DNA of 45,428 nt from assembly GCA_003670735.1 (NCBI GenBank), contig QWQU01000007.1, forward strand, positions 1 to 45,428. The letters run 5' to 3'. The notes under the pieces were generated by a model that searched no databases, had not been told where the DNA came from, and saw only the letters and a list, made by a program, of their open reading frames with translations. Source of the stretch: Chloroflexota bacterium. Its GTDB lineage: Bacteria; Chloroflexota; Dehalococcoidia; UBA2979. Shown here one piece after another: positions 17,116-25,344 of the stretch. Every line of letters starts with the position of its first letter. Position 1 is the stretch's first letter. A program made the translations under genes and the position numbers.

Positions 17116-18543
17116 GTGGCGACTGAATTTCTGCCCCGCACGAAGCAGTCGAATGTCTCGATCGAGACCGATGCTGCGGAGCAGGACTCGGGCGACGACT
17201 ACCGTCTCGACCCGGTCGCTGCGGCGCAAGCGCTGCACGACACCGAGCTCCTCCTCCAGACGCAGCTCGAAGACGCGCGCCTCCTGCAGGAGTTGAGCGC
17301 ACGCCTCATCGAGCAGCACGGCGCGCAGGACCTGTACGAGCAGTTCGTCGACGCGGCCATGACGCTCATGCACGCCCAGTTCGGCACCATGCAGATGCTG
17401 CGCGAGGACGAGTCCGGCCATCAGCGCCTGGAGCTCATCGTCCACCGCAACTTCGATCCCGAATCCGTCGACTTCTGGTACTGGATCGAGGCACACGAGA
17501 CCACCAGTTGCGGCATCGCAATGATCACCGGCGAGCGCTCCATCATCGAAGACCTCGAGGCAGTGCCGAGCATGCAGGGCACGCGTGACCTGGAGATGTT
17601 CCGCCGCGAGGGCATTGCTGCCGTGCAGAGCACGCCGCTCCGTTCCCGCACTGGCCGATCGCTCGGCATGATCTCCACGCACTGGAGCGAGCCGCACTAC
17701 CCCACCGAACGCGAGCTGCGCCTCTTCGACATTCTCGCGAGGCAGGCCGCAGACCTCATGGAGCAGCGCCAGGACATGGAGCTCCTCCAGCAGCGCGAAG
17801 CCGAGCTGCGCTCCGCGCTCGAGGCACGCAACGTCTTCCTCGGCCTCGTTTCGCACGAGCTCCGTACGCCGATCGCCATCGTCTCCGCGAACGTCGAGCT
17901 CATGCGCCGCGCCATCGAGCGCAACGACACCGAGCGCCTCACCGACATCCAGCACGAGATGGCCGAGAACATCGACCGCACCAGCCGCACCGTGGACAAC
18001 ATGCTCGCGCTCGCGCGCATCGAGGCCGGCACGATCTCCGAGGCGGAGCCCGTGCTCCCCGCGCGTCTGGCTGAAGGCGTCGCTGCGCGGCACCGCCGCT
18101 GGAACCCCACGCGCACCATCGCGCTCATCGACAACTCGTCGCTCCACCCCGTGCTCTCGCACGCCGACCACATCGAGCAGGTGCTCGATAACCTCCTGAG
18201 CAACGCACTCAAGTACTCCGACGGCGCCATCGAGATCGAAGTCATCGCCGTCGTGAACCCCAGCACCGATGACTCGAGCGCTGACGACTCGTGGATTACC
18301 GCGCACGTCCGCGACCGCGGCCCCGGCATCCCCGACGACGTCACGCGCGCGCTCTTCCAGCCCTTCACCCGCGGCGCCGAGCACGCCACGATCCCCGGCA
18401 TCGGCATCGGCATCGGCCTCGGCCTGAACGTTTGCCGCCGCCTCATCGAGGTACACCACGGCCGCATCTGGGCCGAGAACCGCCCCGACGGCGGCGCCGA
18501 CTTCGCCTTCTCACTGCCCGCTGCCGCCGCGCCCTTCGACTAG
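17116..18543 (+). CDS. orphan sensor histidine kinase (GAF, HisKA, HATPase)
   Basis: The protein has 475 residues and no membrane segment, so it is probably cytoplasmic. About residues 55-215 resemble a GAF sensor domain. A linker helix (EQRQDMELLQQREAELRSALEARN) leads to the HisKA H-box LVSHELRTPI, with phospho-acceptor His247. The N-box is DNLLSNALKYS (about 359-368), the G1 box VRDRGPGIP (about 398-406), and the G2 box a Gly-Ile/Leu repeat, IGIGIGLGL. All catalytic elements are present. GTG 17116 is used as start. No response regulator lies beside it, so it is an orphan kinase; the downstream SDR is separated by 140 bases. GAF ligands are usually small molecules or light; the ligand here is unknown. 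Confidence 0.93.
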   Translation: MATEFLPRTKQSNVSIETDAAEQDSGDDYRLDPVAAAQALHDTELLLQTQLEDARLLQELSARLIEQHGAQDLYEQFVDAAMTLMHAQFGTMQMLREDESGHQRLELIVHRNFDPESVDFWYWIEAHETTSCGIAMITGERSIIEDLEAVPSMQGTRDLEMFRREGIAAVQSTPLRSRTGRSLGMISTHWSEPHYPTERELRLFDILARQAADLMEQRQDMELLQQREAELRSALEARNVFLGLVSHELRTPIAIVSANVELMRRAIERNDTERLTDIQHEMAENIDRTSRTVDNMLALARIEAGTISEAEPVLPARLAEGVAARHRRWNPTRTIALIDNSSLHPVLSHADHIEQVLDNLLSNALKYSDGAIEIEVIAVVNPSTDDSSADDSWITAHVRDRGPGIPDDVTRALFQPFTRGAEHATIPGIGIGIGLGLNVCRRLIEVHHGRIWAENRPDGGADFAFSLPAAAAPFD

Positions 18544-18683
18544 GCGGCTCGAGCCCGCCCCAGATTCGCTACAGTGACTCCGACCTCGACGGCTCCCTCG
18601 TCATGCCAGTGGTCCGCTCGCGAGCACGTCGCTCTCGAGTCGTTACGCGAACACGTCAGAACGAGAAGTTCGAGGAGTACCCA

Positions 18684-19397
18684 ATGCCTACATCTCTAGC
18701 TGGCCAGCGCGTGGTGATTATCGGCGGCAGCAGTGGCCTCGGCCTCGCCACTGCCGCCCTCGCCCGCGAGCACGGCGCCACCGTCACCATTGCCGGCCGC
18801 TCCGAGGACAAGCTCCGCGAGGCGTCCGCCGCACTCGGCGAAGCCGACACCGCCAGCGTCGACATCTCCGACGAGTCGTCAGTGGCCGCGCTCTTCGCGC
18901 CGTACGACCACATCGACCACCTGATCATCACCGCCGGCACGCTCGGCCCCAGCGGCGTCACCCAGCAGGACCTGCCCACGCTGCAATCAGTGCTGGAGCA
19001 GCGCCTCTGGGGTGCCATCTACGCCGTCCGCGCCGCCGCCCCGAAGATGACCGCCGGCGGCTCCATCACGCTCACCTCGGGCGGCATCGCTGCTCGTCCC
19101 CGCGCCGGCGCCGCGATGATCAGCGTCGCCCTCGCCGCCGTCGAGGCCCTCGCCCCCGCCCTGGCCCTCGAGCTCGCCCCGGTGCGCGTCAACTGCATCA
19201 CCCCCGGCGTCGTCCTCACCCCGCTCCAGGGCAGCGGCCCCGAGGCCGAAGCCCGCGTCGCAGAGCGAGGCAAGACCCTCCCCGTCGGCCGCGCCGGCAA
19301 CGTCGACGACCTCGCGCAGGCCTACCTGATGGCCATGACCAACGGCTACCTCACCGGCGAAGTCCTCCACATCGACGGCGGAGGCCGCTGGCTCTAG
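18684..19397 (+). CDS. SDR-family protein lacking the catalytic Tyr and Lys
   Basis: The 237-residue protein has the classical SDR Rossmann start VVIIGGSSGLG (GxxxGxG, residues 14-20), the AGR after beta2, HLIITAGT in place of NNAG, and VRVNCITPGVVLTPL followed by GYLTGEVLHIDGGG at the end. The active site is unusual. Ser132 is present, but the positions of the Tyr-x3-Lys pair are Met145 and Ala149 (AGAAMISVALAAVEAL). Enzymes with this pattern cannot use the normal SDR proton relay. The fold and cofactor site still look intact. ATG 18684 follows CGAGGAG six bases upstream; the longer open frame upstream lies in the histidine kinase gene. Either a different reaction or a non-catalytic role is possible. 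Confidence 0.9.
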   Translation: MPTSLAGQRVVIIGGSSGLGLATAALAREHGATVTIAGRSEDKLREASAALGEADTASVDISDESSVAALFAPYDHIDHLIITAGTLGPSGVTQQDLPTLQSVLEQRLWGAIYAVRAAAPKMTAGGSITLTSGGIAARPRAGAAMISVALAAVEALAPALALELAPVRVNCITPGVVLTPLQGSGPEAEARVAERGKTLPVGRAGNVDDLAQAYLMAMTNGYLTGEVLHIDGGGRWL

Positions 19398-19459
19398 AGG
19401 TATGCACTGGGGCGCCGCCGCGACGCTTGGCATCCGTATTCCAGAAATTGTGAACTTGA

Positions 19460-19542
19460 CCGAATGGTGGTATACGCTCGAAACGCCTACGGCGAGGAAG
19501 CCAAACGGCGGCTTCCGGTTTCGAGCGTATACCACCATTCGG
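19460..19542. repeat. 25-bp perfect inverted repeat with inner hairpin
   Basis: The left arm (19460-19484) and right arm (19518-19542) are perfect reverse complements over 25 bases, beginning CCGAATGGTGG and ending CCACCATTCGG. Between them, GGAAGCC (19496-19502) and GGCTTCC (19510-19516) form a second, nested 7-bp hairpin. The whole could fold into a very stable stem in DNA or RNA. Confidence 0.9.
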
Positions 19543-19590
19543 GTATCGATATCCTAGCCCCCTCTCGGGGCACCTAATTGATCACTTGCG

Positions 19591-19664
19591 GAGGCCCCGT
19601 ACACTTCATGCAAGAAGCCTGCGGCTTCGACCCTTACAGGGTTGCATGAAGTGTACGGGGCCTC
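19591..19664. repeat. 23-bp perfect inverted repeat with inner hairpin
   Basis: The left arm (19591-19613) and right arm (19642-19664) are perfect reverse complements over 23 bases, beginning GAGGCCCCGTAC and ending GTACGGGGCCTC. Inside is a second hairpin, GAAGCC (19614-19619) and GGCTTC (19623-19628). The inner stem resembles that of the other large repeat only 50 bases away, while the outer arms differ in sequence. Confidence 0.9.
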
Positions 19665-19770
19665 GTGCGTGGGCTTCTTTGCTATTTCACCTCTACGAAA
19701 TCTTCCTCGGTATTCCGATACTTGAAAACGTACATCCAATGTGCGTACATTCTGGGTGCCTTATTTGGCA

Positions 19771-19784
19771 GCGGAAATTTCCGC
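19771..19784. promoter_or_regulatory. 14-bp palindrome, possible operator of the TA pair
   Basis: GCGGAAATTTCCGC is a perfect palindrome about 43 bases before the antitoxin start. DUF1778-type antitoxins are ribbon-helix-helix repressors that bind palindromes near their own promoter, so it is a candidate operator. This is inference. Confidence 0.45.
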
Positions 19785-19826
19785 GTTAGTTTTTGAAGGC
19801 GCCATAAACGCCTTGATGTGGGTGTG

Positions 19827-20105
19827 ATGATGACTGCTGTGACGAAGCGCGATGAACGTATCTCTTTGCGAGTCACTTCTGACCAGCGCCAGCTTCTGGA
19901 TAACGCGGCAGAAGTAACTGGTAAAACTCTGTCCGCATTCGTTCTCGAAACGGCGTGTGTTGAAGCTCGGCGCACTCTTGCTGATCAACGCCTATTTCTT
20001 TTGGACGATGAGAGTTGGGAGCGATTCAACGAGATGTTGGATCGACCAGTGTCGGACAATCCGGCACTGCGGGCGCTACTGAACACGCCAGTAGAGATTC
20101 GCTAG
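19827..20105 (+). CDS. DUF1778 antitoxin (TacA-like)
   Basis: A 92-residue antitoxin of the DUF1778 family. The N-terminal DERISLRVTSDQRQLLDNAAEVTGKTLSAFVLETACVEA is a ribbon-helix-helix DNA-binding domain. The C-terminal part (LADQRLFLLDDESWERFNEMLDRPVSDNPALRALLNTP) is the segment that wraps and neutralises the GNAT toxin. It starts at ATG 19827 or 19830. The toxin gene begins 12 bases after the stop. Its base composition is poorer in G+C than surrounding genes, as expected for a mobile module. It probably represses its own operon together with the toxin. Confidence 0.92.
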   Translation: MMTAVTKRDERISLRVTSDQRQLLDNAAEVTGKTLSAFVLETACVEARRTLADQRLFLLDDESWERFNEMLDRPVSDNPALRALLNTPVEIR

Positions 20106-20117
20106 ACCGACTTCTGG

Positions 20118-20639
20118 GTGCCCGAGAAGATTTCTGCGGTCGAATTACTGACCGCTGATCATGACTTGTCTGAATTCGACTGTGGAACCGAGGTATTCGA
20201 TACCTGGTTGCGTGATCACGCCCTACAGAGCCAGCGGAGTGACGGAGTCAAGGTACGGGTTCTTCACCGCGCGGGGCGGGTCGTTGCGTATTACGCGCTG
20301 ACCTTTGGGTCTGTTGGTCGGGAGAGCGCTCCGCCCCGCGCCGGCAAAGGGCTCGGGGACTATGGCGGAATCCCTGTGATCATCCTCGCGCGGCTTGCTG
20401 TAGATCAGCGGGAACAGGGCGCGGGCCTCGGGCGGTACTTGGTTCGGGACGCTCTGCTCCGCTCCGCTGCTGCTGCTGAAATTGGCGGAGTTCGTGCGCT
20501 ATTGATCCACGCCTACGAAGAGAAGGTCAAAACCTTCTATGCGAAATCCGGAATCAAAGAAGAATCGCCGACCGACCCTCTGCATCTCTTTCTATTAATG
20601 AAAGACTTGCGGGCGATGATCTCCAGCGGCTTGGGGTAA
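20118..20639 (+). CDS. GNAT toxin (TacT-like)
   Basis: TacT toxins acetylate the amino group of aminoacyl-tRNAs and block translation. The 173-residue protein shows FDCGTEVFDTWLRDHALQSQRSDGVKVRVLH near the start and GIPVIILARLAVDQREQGAGLGRYLVRDALLRSA, the family's acetyl-CoA motif (QGxGxG-like). It also has IHAYEEKVKTFYAKSGIKE, where the Tyr of FY is the probable catalytic residue. Translation starts at GTG 20118; no strong ribosome binding site is seen, so translation may depend on the upstream antitoxin. Its usual partner, a DUF1778 antitoxin, is immediately upstream. Confidence 0.93.
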   Translation: MPEKISAVELLTADHDLSEFDCGTEVFDTWLRDHALQSQRSDGVKVRVLHRAGRVVAYYALTFGSVGRESAPPRAGKGLGDYGGIPVIILARLAVDQREQGAGLGRYLVRDALLRSAAAAEIGGVRALLIHAYEEKVKTFYAKSGIKEESPTDPLHLFLLMKDLRAMISSGLG

Positions 20640-20789
20640 CTCCCCTTCCTTGCTTATGCCTCCCAACTCGCCCCCTCCCCCTCCCGCATGCGATAATCCG
20701 CCCACTCCGCCGCGAGGCTTCCGAGCAACACAGCTCCCAACCCACCGCAGCCGAGCCCAACCCAACGCCCACCGCCGAACGCGGGGATC

Positions 20790-22130
20790 ATGACCACCGA
20801 CACTCCCGCGGCAGCCACGCTGCCGCTCTCCCACCTGCTCCCAGTCACCGCCGGCCTCTCGCTGGCCGGCAACCTCCAGGTAGGCGGCTGCGACCTCGCC
20901 GACCTCGCCCGGGAGTACGGCACCCCCCTCTATGTCTACGACGCCGAAACCGTCCGCCGGCAGTGCCAGTGGGCGCTCGGCGCCTTCAAGGCCGAGCACG
21001 AGGACACCCAGGTCCTCTACGCCTCCAAGGCGTTCCTCAACCGACCCTTCGCCCGCTTCATCGCCGATCAGGGCCTCGGCTTCGACGCCGTCTCCGGCGG
21101 AGAGATCGCCGTCCTTCAGGCTGCCGGCGTGGACATGAGCACCGTCTACTTCCACGGCAACAACAAAGGCCCCGATGAGCTCGCGCTCGCCGTCCAGGCC
21201 GGCGTTGGCCGGATCGTCATCGACAACCTTGGCGAGGTCGCCCTCGTCGAGACCGCCGCCGCCGCTCAGGGCAAGACCCAGGGCGTCATGATCCGAGTCA
21301 GCCCCGGCATCGACGGTCACACGCACGAGAAGACCACCACCGGCATCCTCGACTCCAAGTTCGGCCTGCCGATCAGCACCGGCGCCGCAGAGGCCGCCGT
21401 CGTCTCCATCGTCGCCGCCCCCCACCTCGACTTCCGAGGCCTGCACATGCACCTCGGCAGCCCGATCTTCGAGCTCGAGCCCTACGTCGCCGGCGTCGAG
21501 GTCATGGCCGCCTTCATCGCCGACCTCCGCGACCGCCTCGACATCGAGGTGCCCGAGTTCTCCCCCGGCGGTGGCTTCGCCGTCGCCTACCTCGGCGAGC
21601 AGGAGCCGCCCGCGTGGCAGGCGTATGCCCAGGCCATCTGCGGCACCCTCAAGCGCGAGGCCGACACGCGCGGCTTCCCGCTCCCCCACGTCACCATCGA
21701 GCCCGGCCGCAGCATCGTTGGCCGCGCCGGCATCGCCATCTACACCGTGGGTGCCCGCAAGGAAGTCCCCGGTATCCGCACCTTCGTCTCCGTCGACGGC
21801 GGCATGGCCGACAACATCCGCCCCGCCATGTACGGGTCGAGGTACGAGGCGATCACCGTCCAGCGCCCCAACGCGCCCGCGGAGGAGCTCATCTCCGTCG
21901 CCGGCAAGTACTGCGAGTCTGGCGACATCCTCATCAAGGACATCAACCTCCCGCGCCTCGAAACGGGCGAGCTGCTCGCCATCCCGGCCGCCGGCGCCTA
22001 CCAGCTGATGATGTCCTCCAACTACAACATGGCCACCACGCCGGCCGTCCTCATGGTCGACGGTGGCAACGCACGCCTCATCCGCCGCCGCGAAACCGCG
22101 GACGACCTGATGGCACTGGACGTCGACTAA
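20790..22130 (+). CDS. lysA: diaminopimelate decarboxylase
   Basis: LysA makes L-lysine from meso-diaminopimelate, the last step of the pathway, using PLP. The 446-residue protein has YASKAFL, in which Lys80 should hold PLP. It also has HMHLGS (about 219-224), SPGGGFAVAYLGEQ for phosphate binding, EPGRS (about 304-308), KYCESGDIL with Cys375 contributed to the neighbouring subunit's active site, and AGAYQLMMSSNYN at the end. All the main residues are present. Transcription probably runs on into holB 3 bases after the stop. The 150 bases upstream show no lysine riboswitch. Confidence 0.97.
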   Translation: MTTDTPAAATLPLSHLLPVTAGLSLAGNLQVGGCDLADLAREYGTPLYVYDAETVRRQCQWALGAFKAEHEDTQVLYASKAFLNRPFARFIADQGLGFDAVSGGEIAVLQAAGVDMSTVYFHGNNKGPDELALAVQAGVGRIVIDNLGEVALVETAAAAQGKTQGVMIRVSPGIDGHTHEKTTTGILDSKFGLPISTGAAEAAVVSIVAAPHLDFRGLHMHLGSPIFELEPYVAGVEVMAAFIADLRDRLDIEVPEFSPGGGFAVAYLGEQEPPAWQAYAQAICGTLKREADTRGFPLPHVTIEPGRSIVGRAGIAIYTVGARKEVPGIRTFVSVDGGMADNIRPAMYGSRYEAITVQRPNAPAEELISVAGKYCESGDILIKDINLPRLETGELLAIPAAGAYQLMMSSNYNMATTPAVLMVDGGNARLIRRRETADDLMALDVD

Positions 22131-22133
22131 CCC

Positions 22134-23183
22134 ATGACCACCGCAGCGTGGAACATGCACGGACAGGCCGAGCCCGTCCGCGCGCTCCGACACGCGCTCG
22201 ACGGTGGACACCTCTCGCACGCCTACCTGCTCACCGGCCCCGCCGGCGTCGGCAAGGCCACGCTCGCCCGACGCCTCGCCCAAACCCTTGTCTGCGAGTC
22301 GCTCGAGGATGGCGCGCCCTGCCTCGAGTGCCGCACCTGCAAGCAGATCGAAGCCGGCACCTACCCCGACATCGAGCACATCGCGATCGGTGGTGTCTGC
22401 GACGAAGGCGGCCCCGCACACAAGGACCACTCCGCCGATAACTCCACGCGCATCCGTATCTGCCAGGTGCGCCGCCTCGAGCGTGTCGCGAACCTCGCGC
22501 CCTACGCCGCCCCGCGCCGCATCTTCATCATCGACACCGCTGATGACTTCCAGCGCGAAGCCGCGCACGCGCTGCTGAAGACGCTCGAGGAGCCGCCGAG
22601 CTCGGTGCTCCTCATCCTCCTTGCCACCGACATCGACGCGCTGCTCCCGACCGTGCGCTCGCGCTGCCAGGAGATCGCGCTCCACCCCATGCCGTACGCC
22701 GAGCTCACCGCCGCCCTGCGCGAGAGCTTCGAGCTCGACGAGATCACCGCCGCACGACTCGCACGAGATGCGCACGGCCGCTACGGCCTCGCGCACCGCA
22801 TGCACACCGACCCCTCGCTCGCCATGCTGCGCGAGACTGCGCTCGCCGACTGCGAGCGCCTCGCTGCCGCTGGTCGTAACGAGCGCTTCGACTACGCCGG
22901 CACCGTCGCCAGTCGATGGTCCCGCGAACGCGCGAGTGTCCTCGAGACGCTCGACGCCTGGCGCTACTGGTGGCGTGACCGCCTCCACGAAGCCGCCAAC
23001 ACCCCAGGCCCCACCCGCTGCACTGCAGCGGAGGCGGTGCGCGCGCTGCAGGCACTGACCCGCGTGCGCGAGCACCTCATGGCAAACACGTACCCCCAGC
23101 TGGCGATGGAGGCGATGATGCTCGACCTCCCCACGCTCGCTGCTGCACACGGAGAGGAGTCGCGCGCACCGCTCATGGTGTAG
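22134..23183 (+). CDS. holB: DNA polymerase III subunit delta'
   Basis: The delta' subunit is part of the clamp loader, which opens the sliding clamp at primer ends. The protein has HAYLLTGPAGVGKATLARRLAQ (Walker A) and a zinc module with CLECRTCKQIEAGTYPDI. IFIIDTADDFQREAAHALLKTLEEPPSSVLLILLATD is the Walker B/sensor 1 block. VRSRCQEIALHPMP is the usual RSRC motif. A helical collar follows to residue 349. It lies 3 bases after lysA and the ricT homologue follows immediately; holB next to ricT (yaaT) is a conserved arrangement in Firmicutes, which supports both calls. Confidence 0.93.
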   Translation: MTTAAWNMHGQAEPVRALRHALDGGHLSHAYLLTGPAGVGKATLARRLAQTLVCESLEDGAPCLECRTCKQIEAGTYPDIEHIAIGGVCDEGGPAHKDHSADNSTRIRICQVRRLERVANLAPYAAPRRIFIIDTADDFQREAAHALLKTLEEPPSSVLLILLATDIDALLPTVRSRCQEIALHPMPYAELTAALRESFELDEITAARLARDAHGRYGLAHRMHTDPSLAMLRETALADCERLAAAGRNERFDYAGTVASRWSRERASVLETLDAWRYWWRDRLHEAANTPGPTRCTAAEAVRALQALTRVREHLMANTYPQLAMEAMMLDLPTLAAAHGEESRAPLMV

Positions 23184-23228
23184 ATGCACACGCATCACAT
23201 CGAGGTATGCAACGCGCGACAGACGCAC

Positions 23229-24401
23229 ATGAACGACGACATCGTCGGCATTCGATTCATCGAGGCCGGACCCATCAGCTACTGCAGTCCTGAAGGCATC
23301 GACCTCGGCGTCGGCGACTACGTTGTCGTCCGCACCGACCGTGGCGAGCGCCTCGGCTGGGTCGTGATCAGCGCTGACCAGGTCATCGCCGGCACGCTCC
23401 CCCAGGGCCCGCGCAGCATCGTCGACCGCATTGCGGACGGCGAGGATGTGCAGGCGTGGGAGTACAGCAAGGAACGCGCCAAGGAGGACCGCGGCCGCGC
23501 GCAGGCCCTCGCGGCGCGCAATGACTCCCGCGTGCGCGTCGCGAGCGTCGTCTACGACTTGAGCGGCAGCATCGCTGAGGTCACCTTCACCGCCCCGGAG
23601 CGCATCGAGTACCGCTGGCTCGAGCAACAGCTTGCCGACCTGCTCCAGGCCGACGTCAACGTCTCGCAGGTCGGCGACCGCGACCGCGCGAAGGCCGCCG
23701 GCGCGATCGACGTCTGCGGTCGCGAGGCCTGCTGTTCTACGTGGATGACCGAGTTCCCCTCGATCTCCATCAAGATGGCCAAGGACCAGGACCTCGCCCC
23801 CAATCCCAGCAAGATCTCCGGCGTCTGCGGGCGCCTGCTCTGCTGCCTGTCGTTCGAGGTCGAGGCCTACCGCGAGCTCCGCGGCGACCTCCCCAAGGTC
23901 GGCAAGCGCGTCACTACGCCCGCCGGCCGCGCCAAGGTGCTCAGCGTGAACTCGCTCAAGCAGATGGTCCGCCTCCGCTTCGACGAGACCGGCCAGATCG
24001 TCGAGATGAGCGCCGACGAGCTCCGCCAGCAGTACGGCACCGTCGTCCGCCCCGAGGAGCTCGAGGCCACCGTCGAGGAGCCGCTGCGCCGCCAGGACCG
24101 CCAGCGCCGCGACGCGTTCGTCGGCGTCATGAGCCCCATCGAGCGCCCCGCCGCCCCGCGCCCCGTCCGCACTGAGCGGACGGAGCGCCCCGCAACTCCA
24201 GTCATCACCGTCGACTCCGACGCTGACGCGGTCGATGCCATCGCCGATGGCAACACCACCGAGGATCCCGACGCCCCGCGCAAGCGCCGCCGTCGCGGTC
24301 GCCGCGGCGGTCGAGGTCGCAACCGCACTAACGCCGACGGCACCGTGAACGAGTCACCCGAAGGCGAGTCCGACTCCGAGGGTGAATCCTCCGAGGAGTA
24401 G
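23229..24401 (+). CDS. ricT: PSP1 domain protein, RicT/YaaT-like
   Basis: RicT (YaaT) is part of the Ric complex that affects RNase Y and RNA processing in Bacillus. The PSP1 core is clear: VVGIRF-like start (DIVGIRFIEAGPISYC), RGERLGWVV, the two cysteine clusters CGREACC and CGRLLCC (iron-sulfur ligands in the family), DLAPNPSKISGVCGRLLCCLSFE, and VGKRVTTPAGRAKVLSVN. The C-terminal extension of about 100 residues is new: a basic block RKRRRRGRRGGRGRNR followed by a Glu/Asp/Ser-rich tail, probably disordered and RNA-binding. ATG 23229 is chosen because the family starts close to VGIRF; an in-frame ATG at 23184, directly after the holB stop, is possible. Confidence 0.9.
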   Translation: MNDDIVGIRFIEAGPISYCSPEGIDLGVGDYVVVRTDRGERLGWVVISADQVIAGTLPQGPRSIVDRIADGEDVQAWEYSKERAKEDRGRAQALAARNDSRVRVASVVYDLSGSIAEVTFTAPERIEYRWLEQQLADLLQADVNVSQVGDRDRAKAAGAIDVCGREACCSTWMTEFPSISIKMAKDQDLAPNPSKISGVCGRLLCCLSFEVEAYRELRGDLPKVGKRVTTPAGRAKVLSVNSLKQMVRLRFDETGQIVEMSADELRQQYGTVVRPEELEATVEEPLRRQDRQRRDAFVGVMSPIERPAAPRPVRTERTERPATPVITVDSDADAVDAIADGNTTEDPDAPRKRRRRGRRGGRGRNRTNADGTVNESPEGESDSEGESSEE

Positions 24402-24406
24402 CGCGC

Positions 24407-24838
24407 ATGACTGCCGAGTACATCCCGAGCCCGAGCGAGCGCACCGCGCAGCAGGTCGAGCAGTACGAGTCTTCGAACGGTCGTGAAGGCACGACCATGC
24501 GAGGCATGCCGGTCGTCATCGTCACCATGCGCGGCCGCAAGACTGGCGGCATTCGCAAGGTGCCGTTGATGCGCGTTGCCGACGGTGACAACTACGTCAT
24601 CGTCGCCTCCAAGGGCGGCGCGCCGGAGCACCCCGTCTGGTACTACAACCTCATCGACGACCCCGACGTCACGCTGCGTGACCTCGATGTCGTCACCGAC
24701 CGTCGAGCACGCCTCGTCACGGATCCCGAAGAGCGCGCGCGTCTCTGGGCCGTAGCGTGCGAGGCCTACTCCGACTACGAGCCGTACCAGCAGCGCACCG
24801 AGCGCCAGATCCCCGTCTTCTGCCTCGAACGTCGCTAG
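24407..24838 (+). CDS. Ddn-like nitroreductase/deazaflavin-dependent oxidoreductase
   Basis: The 143-residue protein matches the DUF385 (Ddn-like) family of F420H2-dependent reductases. RGMPVVIVTMRGRKTGGIRKVPLMRVADGDNYVIVASKGGAPEHPVWYYNLIDDPDVTL is the typical block: R-x-T-G-x-x-R-x-x-P, then GG-x-x-x-x-P-x-W-x-x-N. ERARLWAVACEAYSDYEPYQQRTERQIPVFCLERR is the characteristic end. It likely uses F420 or a related deazaflavin to reduce an unknown substrate, though some relatives use heme or FMN. It begins 5 bases after the ricT stop, so it is probably in the same transcript. The next gene is convergent. Confidence 0.9.
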   Translation: MTAEYIPSPSERTAQQVEQYESSNGREGTTMRGMPVVIVTMRGRKTGGIRKVPLMRVADGDNYVIVASKGGAPEHPVWYYNLIDDPDVTLRDLDVVTDRRARLVTDPEERARLWAVACEAYSDYEPYQQRTERQIPVFCLERR

Positions 24839-24854
24839 GCGGCGTCGAGGGCAG

Positions 24855-25196
24855 CTACGGTCGGAAGATATCGACCGAGATCTCGATCGCCGGCGTCGTG
24901 CCGGTGTTCTCCAGCCAGTGCAGCGTAGTCGCGTCCTCAGGCCAGCCCACACCAGGCCCGTATTCGCGAGCGATCCCGTCGCGATGGTCAGTGATCGTCC
25001 CCTGCAAGACGTAGACCACGCCTGGTCGATCGGCGTGGTCGTGCACTGGCCCGAGTACGCCGCCCGGATCGATCGTCACCATCCGCATCCGTAGCTCACG
25101 CCCCGCCATCCCCTCGATCTCCGGCCCGAGATCGACAGCGACGAGGTGCTGCACCGTCACGCCCCTCGTCTCCGGCGGCTCTTGCTCACGTGTCAT
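24855..25196 (-). CDS. cupin-domain protein
   Basis: The 113-residue protein has one conserved barrel domain. RMRMVTIDPGGVLGPVHDHADRPGVVYVLQGTITDHRDGIAREYGPGVGWPEDATTLHWLENTGTTPAIEISVD gives the two cupin motifs, with His-x-His and Glu/His metal positions partly conserved (HDHADRPGVVYVL; HWLENTG). The protein looks complete. ATG 25196 is preferred: GGAG sits six bases upstream in the transcript, while the TTG at 25214 has no good site. It is convergent with the Ddn-like gene (16 bases between the ends) and divergent from the sulfurtransferase. Its substrate is unknown. Confidence 0.85.
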   Translation of the reverse strand: MTREQEPPETRGVTVQHLVAVDLGPEIEGMAGRELRMRMVTIDPGGVLGPVHDHADRPGVVYVLQGTITDHRDGIAREYGPGVGWPEDATTLHWLENTGTTPAIEISVDIFRP

Positions 25197-25344
25197 CGCG
25201 TGCTCCGTTCTCAACCATCGAGGCGAAGCCTACGCCGGCTGACCAGCGCGCACAGTCGTGCGCGAACGCGCGCACTACACTGAAGCAGCCAGCGCCGCGT
25301 AGATGCAGGCGATGAGCCGCAAGGCGAAGAGCAAGGAAATACTG

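Larger units (their letters stand above)
19398..19826. other. 429-base noncoding island before the toxin-antitoxin pair
   Basis: No convincing gene was found here. The stretch holds two large inverted repeats with nested inner hairpins, two copies of CGTACAT 15 bases apart (19729-19735, 19744-19750), a 14-bp palindrome and a hairpin AAGGCG/CGCCTT (19796-19801, 19809-19814). From about 19680 on the sequence is more A/T-rich than its surroundings, as are the two genes after it. This supports acquisition by transfer. Confidence 0.7.

Noticed and set aside
19460-19664. The two nested inverted repeats as integron attC sites
   Set aside because: They are near a toxin-antitoxin cassette, but the stems are perfect and attC sites carry extrahelical bases and RYYYAAC/GTTRRRY ends, which were not found; no integrase is in the window.
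20595-23627. 1010-codon open frame on the minus strand opposite lysA, holB and ricT
   Set aside because: It is a GC-rich antisense shadow: lysA, holB and ricT are strongly conserved on the other strand, and the translated antisense is low-complexity Gly/Val/Asp-rich sequence.
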